Shown piece by piece: positions 23,526 through 35,990 of a DNA stretch of 64,000 bases (its first letter is position 1; the number at the start of each line of letters is the position of its first letter). Origin of the DNA: Amaurobius ferox. Its lineage: Eukaryota > Arthropoda > Arachnida > Araneae > Amaurobiidae. The notes beneath the pieces were generated by a model, which saw only the letters and a program-made list of their open reading frames with translations, did not search any database and had not been told where the DNA came from. Position numbers and translations under genes: made by a program. The stretch covers positions 71,990,680 to 72,054,679 of the forward strand of contig OX578152.1 of assembly GCA_951213105.1 (NCBI GenBank), read 5' to 3'.

Positions 23526-23974
23526 TGATACGATAAACACCACCTGCATGCACAAAAATCTAACAGCCTGTTAAAAGTGACCTCCGCTAACAATAATGCA
23601 CGTTTGAATTGGAGAAATAATACTATCTCGTATTGTGATAAGCATTACAGGTGTCACCGTGTTGCAGGTCCTGATGATCCGACAATTTTGGGAAGGAATT
23701 TGTTGTCTTCCATATACGAGTTTCAGGCGTTACTAAGGTCCGGTTTTACTAACAATTGACATTTTCCATCTATCTTGCTTTGCTGTCAATTTCTTTACCC
23801 TGATTTTTTATATTCTCCGATGGCGGCGCTGTAATCTTACTTATGCAAAAGGGCATGGTGACGCTTCTACCAAACGTGTATACCAGTGGAGCTTTACTTA
23901 CAAAGTTATTGGAGTGCGTATGGAATTTTCGGGAAATTCTGTTTATTAAATTACGTTACTGGACAGATTTTGCA
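23526..23974. other. Interval, nothing recognised
   Basis: Somewhat higher GC than the surroundings (23770-23900, for example tccgatggcggcgctgtaa), but no gene or repeat that I can name. Confidence 0.35.
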
Positions 23975-23991
23975 TATAGGGGAACTACATG

Positions 23992-24109
23992 GCCAACGAC
24001 ACTACCGTGCTGAAACTACCGGTTCTCGTTAGATCACCGAAGTCAAGCAGCATCGGGCGCGGTTAGTACTTGGGTGGGTGACCACCTGGGAACACCGCGT
24101 GCTGTTGGC
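23992..24109 (+). rRNA. 5S rRNA sequence, probably a retrocopy fused to a SINE
   Basis: The 118 bases have the 5S terminal stem GCCAAC...GTTGGC, loop sequence GTTCTCGTTAGATCACCGAA, box A-like AAGTCAAGCAGC, and the box C region GGTTAGTACTTGGGTGGGTG. The gene is full length, but it has no T-run terminator. Six bases later a tRNA-type SINE head begins in the same orientation. ATATAGGGGAACT just before it and ATATAGGAGAACT just after the SINE tail look like one target duplication around the whole pair. It is therefore better read as a 5S-SINE chimera than as a working 5S gene; a single dispersed 5S gene with a later SINE insertion is the alternative. Confidence 0.85.
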
Positions 24110-24116
24110 ACATTTC

Positions 24117-24375
24117 GGGCGCGGTAGCCTGGTGGTTTGCGCTCTGGATTTGCACGCTGCCACAATTGTCGCCGCGTTCATGCGCAGTACGATCACTTTA
24201 AACGTATGGGTCCGTAAGTCCTTCCGAGAGGTTGGTGGTAGTGGAATAAGGGTACGGTCCCTGTGGATGCCTCCCCCACTGGATTCCGGTCTAAATTGGG
24301 TGGCACTTCCCGGCCGTCCAAATGGTTACCTTACACCTTTCTGGTAGGTCGGACGATCTGGGTCTCAACAACAAT
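24117..24375 (+). mobile_element. tRNA-type SINE joined to the 5S sequence
   Basis: Starts at the normal SINE head GGGCGCGGTAGCC and ends in the CAACAACAAT tail. About 30 bases including the B box (ggttcgattcc) are missing compared with the copy at 45543. The body gtgggtccg..., cccccactggattccggtct and ggtaggtcggacgatctgg is intact. Confidence 0.85.
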
Positions 24376-24672
24376 ATAGGAGAACTGCGGTCGCCCATCT
24401 TGCTGCTCTATATCCTCGGATGAGCCGGGCGGGCTGGACTTTCAACACTCCTTTCGACATAGGAGAACAAACTGATCGGCAGCTCATGCATAAGGATGAG
24501 TCAGGTGGTCTGGATATTCCACATAAGAGAATAGTTGAATATGGGGGATACGTGTTATATTAGCACAGAGCAGGATTTTGAATTGACGCGCTCATATGAA
24601 GTATGCGATCCGTGAACTATTTCAAATTAAAACTTCATTTAACAAATAATTATAAAGTGAGAAGTATAAAAT
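24376..24672. other. Interval with a short repeated motif
   Basis: A motif like ggatgagtc..ggc.ggtctggatattcca occurs at 24418-24450 and 24495-24522 and again, diverged, at 28372-28398. It may be the tail of another SINE. No gene. Confidence 0.35.
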
Positions 24673-25593
24673 ATCTGATGTGGGCAACACATGACTTTCC
24701 TTATATAATGCAATGAATTTACTACTTTTACAGTTAAACAAAATGTTATTCTTATAGTAGATACTTATATTTTTTCCGAGATATTTAATTTTCTTCAATT
24801 AGTCGTCATTTTCATTGATTTAGCGTCATTTTTATCCATTTGGCGAGATTTTCGTTAATTTGACGACATTTAAAAATGTCGGCAAGCTGGCGACATTCCG
24901 CTAAATTCGCCGCCAAAATCTCGCCAAGTGTTATGGACGAAGAAATAAGTTATTTTTACAGCAGATAAATGATTATTGGCGTTCAAATACAAAAGTATTA
25001 CCCAAATTATTATTTCTCGTGAATGGAACGAGTTAGATTCATGAGAATGATGTCACCAAATTTATTGCATGATATCACATATGAAAAGTAAACATGTTTC
25101 TCAACAGTTAATACATATTTTTTAATTTATGGGATTTTTTTTCTACATTTATTTGAAAAATGTGCAATATCTCGAGAACGGTTCATGCTAGCATTCTAAA
25201 GTTTATGTCATTCGTTTTCTAAGGAAAAATTATATAAGAAATGTCTATTTGCGTAGCTTTATTAAAGGTTCTGATTTTTTGATGATTTTTTCTAAATTTC
25301 ACTCGAAAATTTAGGGTGGTTCTGAACATTCGATTGTATTTTAAAACAATAGGCTTCCAGTATTCACGGATTGTGATTTTTGTACCAAATGTCATTCGAA
25401 TCGCTCTATTCGTTCGTGAGATATCGTCTCCACAGACTCACTGACACACACACACACATACACAAACATCACCTCAAAAATGTTCGATTCGTGATCAGGG
25501 ATGCTTGAAACGTGCTCTCCCGTCGAAAACTCGAATTCGAATTTTCGATCCCGTCGCAATACCTTTCTTATACATTATTTATATAAGGAAAGT
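24673..25593 (-). mobile_element. Family A repeat, copy A5
   Basis: TCTGATGTGGGCAACACATG end on the left, hairpin end on the right (cctttcttatacattatttatataaggaaagt). Complete, with only a short CA tract. Confidence 0.85.
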
Positions 25594-28500
25594 AAAAATT
25601 ACTTTCAATATTTGAGAATCCTCATAACCAATACTGAGAATCCTAAGAGCATATAAGTTTTTTATAATCGATATAGTGAATTAAACAAATTAGAATACGG
25701 AAAAACAATGAAGTCAAAGTAGCACATTTAAATCGCAGAAACATATTTAATATACAGTAGCACGTTTAAATCGCAATGAATGCAAATGCAGTCGCATTGA
25801 TAAGTTGGCTAAAAGTTGTTGTTTACTTGTTATTTGCGTAGTGAGCATGCCGGTTTTAAAAATGAGCGTTTCACGCTGATACAGTTATTATTGCTTAAAT
25901 TATTGAAATTTTGCTTTTGCACATCTGTGTTCAATTTTACGTATGTGTGCGGATTATAATCTTCCTATTGTAGTTTTCGAGTAAAAGGAATAAACAAATT
26001 CAAGCAAATGTTGATTTGTCTTCGTTAGGAATGTGGAGAATGAATTTCGCTTGTCTCGTGAATGAAAACAAGTGAAATAGCAGATGCTCAATGTATTTGA
26101 ATGAAATTTGTAGGCTAGAAGGTTTACACGCAAAATACCGACAAAGAACAATACCGAAAACTATTTCTTGAAAAATATATTTTTGACGAGATTTGACAAT
26201 TCTAACAATATTATTCCTATGTATATTTGCCCTAAATTATTGTCTTTCATAGTTTGTGAAATATGTAGCGCAATATGCATGGGAGAATTATCCTGATGTA
26301 GCATATTTTTCTAAAAATATATCCCCATATATGGTGGCTTGCGGCACAAAAGAGAACTGGAGTTATTCAAAGGAAGATATCCGATTTAAAATCTGTGTGC
26401 TTTAAGGATATAGAACCTGCGGATTGTGATTTTTTTCTCCCTACTTGCTTTTTAAATTTTGCGAAAGATAAGGATATTTGCAGGGTTATTAAAAAAATGT
26501 GAAATATACAATAATCTGATGTCGTGTATATATATGTAGCAGCCTCTATTTTGCTTCCTTTAATAAATGAAAGTATTGTTTTACGTCAAAAGCAAATTTA
26601 GGGAAATTGAAATATTAAACGCTTTTGAGACTGCTTTAACCAGCTGTTTACCATTCTGTTCATTTTTTTCTCATTCAGTAATCGTTCTTTTGTCAAATCG
26701 ACGTAATGCATTTTCTTCAAAACCATTCAGCGCATTAAAACAAACTTATGCCTACGTTTATATAACTCAACCAACATATCATTTATATAGGAAGAAAATT
26801 TATTTATATTACCTTAGGCATATAACTGTTCCCTTTCTCTCTTTTTCTTAAATTTTTTACTCTTCTTTTCTCTCTCTTCAATCTTTTATCTCCCTTGTCT
26901 CTTCTTTGCCTCTTTTCCCTTCTCTTTTACCCTGTTCTTCTTGCTCTCCTTTAACACTTAACATAATTCTTAAAATGGAATTTCAAATCTGCAATTTTAA
27001 TTTGTTTTTGAAGTATAACACCCCTAAAATGTACGTTTCTTTAAAATGCATTTTAAACCATATTTACGATTTTTATTGGATTATCACAATCAGCTTCGCT
27101 TTAATATATTTCTTCGTCTTAATACATTTCATACTAAAAACCACATCTACAGTAACAAACTATCATGATGGCTCGAAAATTCAGCATTATCTGCAGGTTA
27201 AAATTGCTGTCAGTTACACGTTTGCGTAGCAAATACAACACAGAATGAAAGAACATTGAAGTTTTTCACAGAAAAATATCTTATTTTAAACATATTCTCT
27301 TTAAGTACATGGAAATAAAAATTGTGATCTTGTCTCGCTATTTACTTTTCAAATTTTGAGAAACATAGGGATATTTGCAGGGTTGTTAAAATATAAAATA
27401 TACAGTAATTGATGTCATGTATATATGCATATATACTTTAAAAGCCTCTATTTTGCTTCCCATGTTAAAGGAAATTATAGTTTTCTTGTCGAAAATAAAT
27501 TTAGGGAAATTGAAATTCTAAACTGATTGCTTAAACCAGTTTTTTACCTTTCTGTTCATCTTCTTCTCGTTAGGTTAATCGGCCTTTGACAAATCGATGT
27601 AATACATTTTTTTAGGAAAGGTTCGACCAACGCATTAAAACAAAATTATGCCAACGTTTATATAATTCAACCAATGTACTTAAAAGAGAGAAGAAAATAG
27701 AACACAGAAAAGAAAAAGAGACAAAGAGAATGATTATGGGTATTGGAATATAAGAGTACAATCTACTAATATTCCCATAGCCATAATTATTCCTTTTCTG
27801 TCTTCTGCCTTTCACTTTTTCTTTTCTATGTTCTATTTTCTTCTCTCTCTTATCTACCAGTCTCATCTTTTTGCTTTTTTTTTACACGAGCTCAACTTAC
27901 TCGAACCGAATAAATTCAAATAATTCTGAAGATGAAATTGCAAATCTGCAGTTATGTTAGATGTTGTTGTTGTTGAAACCCAGACCGTCCGACCTACCAG
28001 AAAGGTGTAAGGTAACTGTTTGGACGGTCGGGAAGTGCCACCCAATTTAGACCGGAACCCAGTGGGGGACATCTCGGAAGGACTTTCGGACCCACATGTT
28101 TAACGTGATCGTCCTCCGCATGAACACGGCGGCAGTTTTGGCAGTGGCTGGAATCGAACCCGGGCCTACCGAGTGCAACTCCAGCGCGCTAACCAATGGG
28201 CTACCGCGCCCAACAGTTATGTTAGATGTGTAATACCCCTGAAAAGTACGCTTCTTTAAAATGTATGTGAAACACATACTTATGATCACTTTCATCGCAT
28301 TGTCGCAATCAGCTGATACCCTTGATACATTTTAGACAGAAAAATACACATATAGTAATCATCCTCTGGATGAGTCGGACGGCCTGGGATTTCCACATAT
28401 AGTAATCAATTATCGCGATGACGTGAAATAACAGCATCATCTGTGGGCTGAAATGGCAGTTACGCCAATGGCATCAGCGTAACAGATAGTACACAGTATA

Positions 28501-28920
28501 AAAACATATTTAAGTTTTTCATAGAAAAATATCCGATTTTAAACATATGTTCTATAAGTACATCCAAATGCGGATTGGGATTTTGTTTCGATATTTGCTT
28601 TTTACATTTTGCGAAAGATAAGGATATTTGCAGTGTTTCTAAAGAAATATGAAAGTACAATAAACTGGCGTCACGAATAAAAGACTTCATATACTAATGG
28701 CTTCTATTTTGTCCCCTCCCGCTAATGGAAAGTATTGTTTTCGTGTCGAAAACGATTTTCTGCATATTACGATATTCTAGATGTGTTTATGGCTACTTAA
28801 ATCAGTCTTTTACCATTCCGTTCGTCATTTTTTTGTAAGGTTAGTTGGTCTTTGACGACTTAATGTAACCAATTTTTCTCCAAATTACTTAGCTCATTTA
28901 AATACAGTTATACCGACGCT
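25594..28920 (+). repeat. Family D repeat block 2
   Basis: At least three more D units (acaataatctg marks near 26507, 27401 and 28657), with pyrimidine-rich parts at 26835-26945 and 27780-27890. The SINE at 27965-28213 is inserted in it. Block 1 lies about 4 kb upstream in the same orientation, so the two may be one array split by later insertions. Confidence 0.6.
27965..28213 (-). mobile_element. tRNA-type SINE with 16-bp target duplication
   Basis: Minus-strand copy: the head with A box TAGCCCATTGG and B box GGTTCGATTCC is on the right, the (CAA)n tail on the left. CAGTTATGTTAGATGT flanks both sides (27949-27964 and 28214-28229). About 40 bases of the body are missing (ccagtgggggacatctcgg). 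Confidence 0.9.
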
Positions 28921-30150
28921 CATATAGTGCAAAATTTCATCCGGATTTCATTCGAATAGCTCTAACAGAATTCATATGCTCTAAAAGAATTCCCTAATAG
29001 GATTCGAATCATGAATCTTCGAACTGACTGACGATGTTGTATCAAGCTTTTGGGGCGAAATTCTTATCTTTTTCAGTGGAATTGAATCCTAGAAGCTTTA
29101 TTCATTCTTGAGATATAGCTTCCGCAAATTTTCACACAACATAGGTCTAGAACATACAGACACAGATACATACAGGGAGGATACGCCGCGGCAATCTTTT
29201 GCCTTAAGATGATGACATTGAATCTTCATCGTCAAAACTCTCACACAGCAAGGCCCAGTCCCGGGGGTGTGATCGGCAGAACTATTCACTGGGTGGAGTC
29301 CGAAAAATACCGACCGAACAAAGACTTCAGTTTCCGATGGATTTGGACACATCTCCCGGCCACTCAAGCTACTGCTGTAAGCAATTGGGACAGTCGAGTG
29401 TCTGGGACTTCGACATATTACAAAATCTGTCTAGACTTACCATCTGCAAGAATCCGTCTGCAGGACTGGGCATCATAATCTGGATTGCTTAAGTAACTTA
29501 TACACCACGAATACTAGTCCGGACTAATGTGCCCCTTAGAGAAGGTGGTTCCGTGGTTACAGAGGCCTGGTCCTTCTGCTCTGAGAAGAACAGCCTCCCC
29601 TGAGAGGGTAAACATATATACATAAAATTTAGAAGAAGGAATCCGCCTCGGCTGCAAACCGAGGCTTTATGCCGATATTGAAGATGACCTCAGGTTTTAA
29701 TTGACAAGCCCGATCCCGTCTAGAGAACACCTACCAAGAAAAGTCTTTAGTCCCCTACGGGTTTAGGTGCTTAATATAAAATCAGGCCCATCCAGCTACC
29801 TGGAAGAATCCAAGACATGTAGTAGCGAGAGGAACTTACCTCCTGATCCAGATAATCCATCAACTCACCACTCATATGTATGCATATGTGTCCTTTTGAT
29901 GAATTGGGTATATGACTATATAGTCAGGGCTATATATCCCTAAAATTCATGGCTATATATCCCTGAAAAGGGCAGCCTTTCCCCGAGGAGGTAATATACA
30001 GATACATGCACAGACATCACATCAAAAACATGTGATTCGCGTTCATGGATTCTTAAATCGTGCTAATCCTTCATGAACATGAAAACATGAAATTCGAATT
30101 TTTGACTGCGTCACAATACTATACATTATGCAATGTGCGCAGAAAAAATA
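28921..30150. other. Unclassified, GC-richer stretch (29180-30000) ending in an A-like end
   Basis: 29180-30000 differs in composition from its surroundings. It holds two related pieces reading gaacagcctcccctgagagggtaa (29587) and gggcagcctttccccgaggaggtaa (29969). At 30000-30135 the sequence resembles the hairpin-side end of family A (gacatcacatcaaaaac, then attcgaatttttgactgcgtcacaat). It may be an A-type element filled with an insertion. The 89-codon frames on both strands at 29098-29478 have no known motif. Confidence 0.35.
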
Positions 30151-32266
30151 ACGATGTGAAAATAACAAAAGATAAAACTTAACTGTGTCTGTTCACATTC
30201 ATTTTACAAGATAAATGAAAGTATTTGATAATAAAATGCAAGATAGGCTAAAAAAAAAGCAACCATCTAGGAGCCACCGAGAAAAATAGGATTTAGAGTA
30301 TTACGGGGTATTATTTCTCAAGTTAAATACGAACAGAATGGACTTTATTTTATCTGCTCCTTTGTGATTGTGTGGGTGGTTAAGATTGAATGAGAAATTG
30401 CTTAGACATTTTCTACTAATAGATCAATACAACGTACTTAATCTTTCAATTAATTTTTTTAAGCTTAGAAAGCAGTTCTTAAAGCAGAAGAGAAACTCAC
30501 AATGTTAAACATGTCCTTGATATTTTTCTACTGCAAAAGAAAATGAATTGTCAGTTGATTTTTGTTGAAAAGCACAAGGGTTTCAGAGCGAAGAAATCGT
30601 TTCATAAGATATTCTTAGAGTTGTAAATACAGATACTTTACGAGTAACTACAACCATGGGTGCCAATAGGGGAGGAAAAGGGGAGCCATTGGCCCCCTGG
30701 ACATTCAAAGTCACAAAGGTGGGCGTCAAGCTAGTCAGTGCTGTATGCATTATCCGTGAGTTTGCCCCCCCTCTGGAAAACGTTGTATGGGCTCTCATGA
30801 ACCTAACTTCCCTAAAACTTAATCGGTATTTTAGATTTGATTTTTCATGCTTACTGTGATCCCAATAGTTTTATATATAAGTTGATGACAAGTGGGTTAA
30901 AACAAACCAATTTTAACAGAATATTTATGCAATGAGTAGTATTTCCTTATACAGGTATCGTTCGTTGGATAAAAACTGGAGAGTTTTGATTACAAAACTG
31001 TGGCACAGACAAACGTCCTAATATTATCCCTTAAATAAGCAAATATTTTTTTATATCATTTATAGATGTATTATATTTTAAGGTTTATAATGCAAAGGGG
31101 CACATTAGGCTGAAGTTAAGATATAGATTAGACTAACATTTTTGTTTTGGGTGTGCATTTAATGTACTTTGGCCAGACTATTATTATATGCGCCCGACGA
31201 TTCCTCATCTTGAACACAAACGCATCCTATGACCATTAGAACTTGATATCAGTTTTAATAATAATTAGTCATGGATGTAAATTTATTTCAACTTTTCAAG
31301 GATTTTTACACTTTAACAAGAATATTCAATACATCAAAACTATACAATATATAAGAATTATGTGTGACTCTGTAAACACATAAGAAATATGTGAAAATGT
31401 AATTATTATGAGTAAACATTTTGAACGCAGCGAAAATATAAAATATATATTAGTATAACAATGATGAATGGCATACTATAAAGTATAGTATTTAAAACTT
31501 TTGTATCTAACAATATACACAACAGTACTTTCATAAACGCTAAATAATATATTTATATAAAAACACATTATTTATTAAAATTGCTAACAAATTTCAATGA
31601 GAATTATATTTTTAATAAATGAATTCAGTAATAAAACTTACATTGTGAAGCAAAAATCTCATTTGTTTTCCTTAAAAAAGCTGTATAAACTTCTGTTTCT
31701 TTAATATTAAATATGTTTTTCGAAATAATCTCAAAAACATACTCTTTTTCAGAAATTTCTTAATTTTCTATTAATCAAATTCTCACTATAGATAAACTTT
31801 CCCAGAAATTACAACATAGTATAGCCAGACATTATAACAGTTACACACACCATTCCTCGAATAAGTCTACAAATTCCAACGTATTATGTAGGAAAATTAT
31901 AATCCTTGTATTCCCAATTCACGAAAAATAACTTTTTTTTAATGGATTTAAATTTACCTCACTTCATTTTCAGTGATCCCTTTAAATATGGCAGAAGAAA
32001 ATACCCAGAGGATTTCAATAACCCTTCGTGCTTAAAGAATAATAGATAAAATACATTCTCTCTAATCTCACATCTGTTCTATAGATTTTCCAAAGAACAC
32101 AAAATTTCGATTTTAAGATGAAAATTCTTAAATGGTTCGATCTCAGAAATATTCTTTTTATTCACATCAACAATATATTTCCTGTACATCAGGGATGATA
32201 ATTCCGGGACCTTTGTGTAAAAAGGGGTTATATTTTGTTTCTGAATGACTCGTTGAATTGATTAAA
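30151..32266. other. AT-rich interval with a transposon-like remnant at 30650-30790
   Basis: At 30655-30790 a GC-richer piece (ggtgccaataggggagg, gccattggccccctgg, gtttgccccccctctgg) looks like an end of a DNA-transposon-derived repeat, but no pair of ends is visible. The rest is AT-rich, unique-looking sequence without gene signals. Confidence 0.35.
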
Positions 32267-33335
32267 TCTATATAAATATAATTGAAAATATGTTTGTCTG
32301 TATGTGTTTGTCTTATCATCGCGGGAGAACGGCTGCACAGAATTTTATGAAATTTTGTGGGTAACCGTAAATTAGCCCCACTTAATATTTAGTCCATGTT
32401 TCGAGTTTTTAGGACCATGAGTTTTCGCTATATTAATAAAAAGACTTCCATATTGATGGCATTATGCAGATGATATTTTTCATTTTTATTTGAAGAAAAT
32501 TATATCATGTAGTTTAGCAAAACATTTAAATCCAATGGATTTATGCAGCAGACGATTTTTATTGAATCTTTCCGGTTTAAATAATAAAGTCATGCATATA
32601 ACGTAAATTTTATGGATAATGTATTTTGGACTGGATTATATTAGTTACTTCCTTCAAGTTTAAAGGTAACGGGAATTATTGGTATTTTCAATTTGGTGTG
32701 CCATTTATTTTATATTAGCAAAAACTTTTGAAACTCTTTTATTGTAGTACGGGTAATCGTCTACTAATACAGGGTGCATCTTCTAATCTACGAGATTATA
32801 AGTAGTTCGGATATATCCATACAGTTTTGGCGCTTTCATTTTGGCATATATTGGAATCAATTACGACCTTCAGGCTTAAAGATTATGGGGATTACTGATA
32901 TTTTCCATTTATTACGTCATCTGTTTAATTTTGCAAAGACTTTTGAAATTCATATATTATAGTACGGGTAATTTTCTACTAATATTTTGGAATATCTTCT
33001 AATATACTGAAATATAAATAGAAAGGGTACTTATTACTACCTCATAGAATTTTAGCGCTTTTACTTAGCCATACATTGATTCAATTTCATATTTTTTCTA
33101 AATTTGTTTGAAAACGGGATCAGTGTGTTTTACTCTTCAGATCTGCATGTGAAGATAATTTCGAATAGCGAGAACAGAGATTCTTAAACTTCCTTTTAGG
33201 AGTATTAATTTAAAAATTTTGATAACATGTGTTGAATAACAATGGTATTTAGAATACCATAGCAATTTGCACATGATTATGAATTTTAAGTTTCTTTATA
33301 AAATATATTCGTAATAAGAACGGATATACTGCTAG
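32267..33335 (+). mobile_element. Helitron-like non-autonomous element, copy H2
   Basis: 5'-TCTATATAAATA, a GTCTGTATGTGTTTGTC stretch and gggagaacggctgcacag. The 3' end has a 6-bp hairpin (ATTCGT and ACGGAT) followed by ACTGCTAG|T. Same strand as H1, H3 and H4. An internal unit of about 265 bp is duplicated (tagtacgggtaat at 32746 and 32962). No coding. Confidence 0.7.
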
Positions 33336-33508
33336 TAATTAATAAACATACAATACTGAGAACTGACCCATTTGATAATGGAGTAATTCAGCGACGAGCT
33401 GAAATCTGATGATACAGCGCTTTATTATGAGGACTTTGATTCAAAATTGTACTATGATATTTTTTTAAATCAAAATTGATACTTGGTACCGATAAACATG
33501 TTTTTTTT

Positions 33509-33990
33509 ACTTTCCCTGCAATACATGGCAATGTATAGGGAATGTATTGGAATCATGTCGAAAATCGCAAATCTAGTTTTCGACGGATCTACATGTTTTG
33601 GGACATCTGGAAAACGAAATAACTATTTTTCCTGTGCAATGTGTGTATTCACTAATTCAAATACTATTTGACCAAATTTTAAAATATCATAGGTAAGTCA
33701 CTTGCAGGTGACCCTGGTGCTGATTAAATTTTGGTACAATTTGGGATAAAAGAACATGTCTTTTTTTGCGAAATGGACCACGAAAATAGTATGTAACCTC
33801 TCTAGACAACTAACTAATTGATTGAATTTCATACAATTTAGTGGATAAATCACTTATGGGTTACCCTGGTGCTGATTAGATTTTGGTACAATTCGAGGGA
33901 AAAGAATCTGCCATTTTAGCGCAATGGCCATCAAAAAATCGTCAAAATCTAAAATAAAAATTACGGATGGCTCAAATGTATCAATAATTT
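33509..33990 (+). mobile_element. Family B repeat, copy B3 (truncated)
   Basis: The hairpin start ACTTTCCCTGCAATACATGG and both tandem inner units are present. The sequence leaves the family near 33990, before the GCCCACATCAG end. Confidence 0.65.
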
Positions 33991-35387
33991 TCGATATACA
34001 AATAACTTATAAAATCATAATTAATGAACTGTTGGCAACAGGAACAAAAATTTTGTATTGGAGCGGTGGGTAATGTTCTAAGGAACTGCTGTTAAAAATT
34101 ATAAAGATCGGACTGTCAGCCACTTTTCTTGTACCGGTAATTTTGAAATAGATTCCATCTTCAAAACACGAAAAGTATATATTTTTAAATATTCACGAAA
34201 CTTCGTATATTAATAGTGCGAATTGCATCCAAAATTTGTTTAAAAGACACTTCTTTGATCTTTTTGATAGCTTTAAAATGAAAACTCTACAGCAATATTT
34301 TCGATCGCTAACGAACCGATTTGTGGGAAAATCGCTCAGAATGGCGCCGCAACATTTAATAACTAAAAATCTAATTTGAATTTTAAAAAAATCTCGATGA
34401 GGTGTTTGTTTTCAGGAGATAAAGTACCCATGTACCGAATTTGATAGCTGTACGGCGCTTAGATTGTCCGCTACAGGTGATACAAATAGGCAGATACACA
34501 TACAGACATCTTATAGAATCCATTTTCATTTCTTTTTTTGCCTCGAGCGATTGTTGTTCCTACTACTTACGGACATTTTTATTTATTTAATGTGTCAAGC
34601 AAACAATAAAAATGAGCACTGAAAAGTATTTATGGACATTAAAAATTATTATGCTGTTTTAAAGACAGTATTTTTGCAGTTTTTGTCTTTAAGTTTCACA
34701 ATTTAAAAAGCAAAATGTTTTTTTAGAACTTGTAATGTAATGTATGACCACTGCATGAAAAATCTATTTAATTGTCAAAAAATAAAAATATCATTCATAC
34801 AGATTTTATTTATTTCCCAAAAATTCTTTCAAATCCTCAGACAAATCTTAAATATTTCTCTCCCCATTTACTTCCGTTTGACATCAGTTTCTTCCTCTTT
34901 GATTCTTTTAGTTTTCTAAAACTGGGAGCGGAGAAGATTTCAGTAGATGTAAATAATCTCTTGCCGAAGCATGGAAGGGAAAAGTTGTTCTGTATTTATT
35001 TATGTTTCAGATCTTTAGTTAAGCACAAAGGCTCTTTAATCCCTATCAAGATAGTTTCATAAAAGTAATTTCTATAAGTATAGAATGTTTAGCCGAAGAA
35101 AGTTCAGTAACACAATATTTATTAAAGTAAAAAATCTTTTATTTCAAGAGCGAATTTGTTCGTATATGCAGTTTTCATGAAATGACACTTGATATGGCTT
35201 AAAAATCTCTTTCAAAGGGAAGATGAATCACTGATCTTCGGTTGACCAGACGACGTTTTATCTGTTAAGCTACTATGAATGTCAGATTTTCTTCTATATT
35301 TGATGTTAAACTTTCATTTCTCTTCTTCAAACTTCAGATCACCTTGTAACTGATCTTGTAACTGAACCTTGTACCTTGTGACAGCAA
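33991..35387. other. Interval, nothing recognised
   Basis: 34260-34500 reads like repeat sequence of the same style (aatcgctcagaatggcgcc, caggagataaagtaccc, gataca..cagacatc), but I cannot match it to another copy here. No gene. Confidence 0.35.
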
Positions 35388-35530
35388 AAACATCTGATCA
35401 AAGATGCTTGGAACCTGTACCCGGATTATAAGAACGGAGTCGAAGCTAGCATTTGCTGTATTATTATAATGTCGGTTTTGTAAGCAAAGGGTCCCTGGTT
35501 CGGGGCCCGGCGATTCCCTTCCGCCACAAT
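35388..35530 (+). repeat. Direct repeat, copy 1, SINE-like with B-box-like motif
   Basis: Shares catctgatcaaagatgcttgg, gaacctgtacccg.attataag and gccggt.ttgtaagca..ggtccctggttcgggcc with 35798-35940. GGTTCGGGGCC resembles a pol III B box, so a tRNA-derived SINE is possible; no clear A box or tail is seen. Confidence 0.5.
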
Positions 35531-35797
35531 GATGACTGAACGTTTGAAACACGCAACCTTCTCACGCCAACGATCTGATCTCTCAACACGAGATTGCAGC
35601 ACCTTGCCACTTGCGGAGTCAGAGGCCTTGCCGCTCCCTTCCTGGTTGACCGCGACTGACGTCACGCCCGAGCCGACACGCCTCCCGGCCTTCAATACAT
35701 CAACTGAGTTTTCGGATGGGGACACGCGGGGGTTTCCCCTCCTCGCCGAAATTTGACGGGGCCTTCTCATCATGTGAGGGAGGGTGCGGCAATAAAG
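35531..35797. other. GC-rich unique segment between two direct repeats
   Basis: About 270 bases of markedly higher GC (ttgaccgcgactgacgtcac, ggggacacgcgggggtttcc). A 127-codon frame on the minus strand (35809-35426) crosses it and part of the repeat. It has no domain I recognise, and its end lies inside the repeat, so I do not call it a gene. Confidence 0.4.
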
Positions 35798-35940
35798 ACA
35801 TCTGATCAAAGATGCTTGGAACCTGTACCCGAATTATAAGAAAGGAGCCGAAGCTAGCTTTTGCTCTATGATTATAATGCCGGTCTTGTAAGCACCAGGT
35901 CCCTGGTTCGGGCCTGGCAACATCCTTCCCACCACAAACT
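35798..35940 (+). repeat. Direct repeat, copy 2
   Basis: Second copy of 35388-35530, in the same orientation and about 90% alike by eye. Confidence 0.6.
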
Positions 35941-35990
35941 TTTGACCTGTGTTACCATTTTATTCATTTCTATCTTACTTATTAAAAAAA

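Noticed and set aside
35426..35809. 127-codon frame on the minus strand
   Set aside because: It crosses a repeat border and has no domain. The open state fits the high GC.
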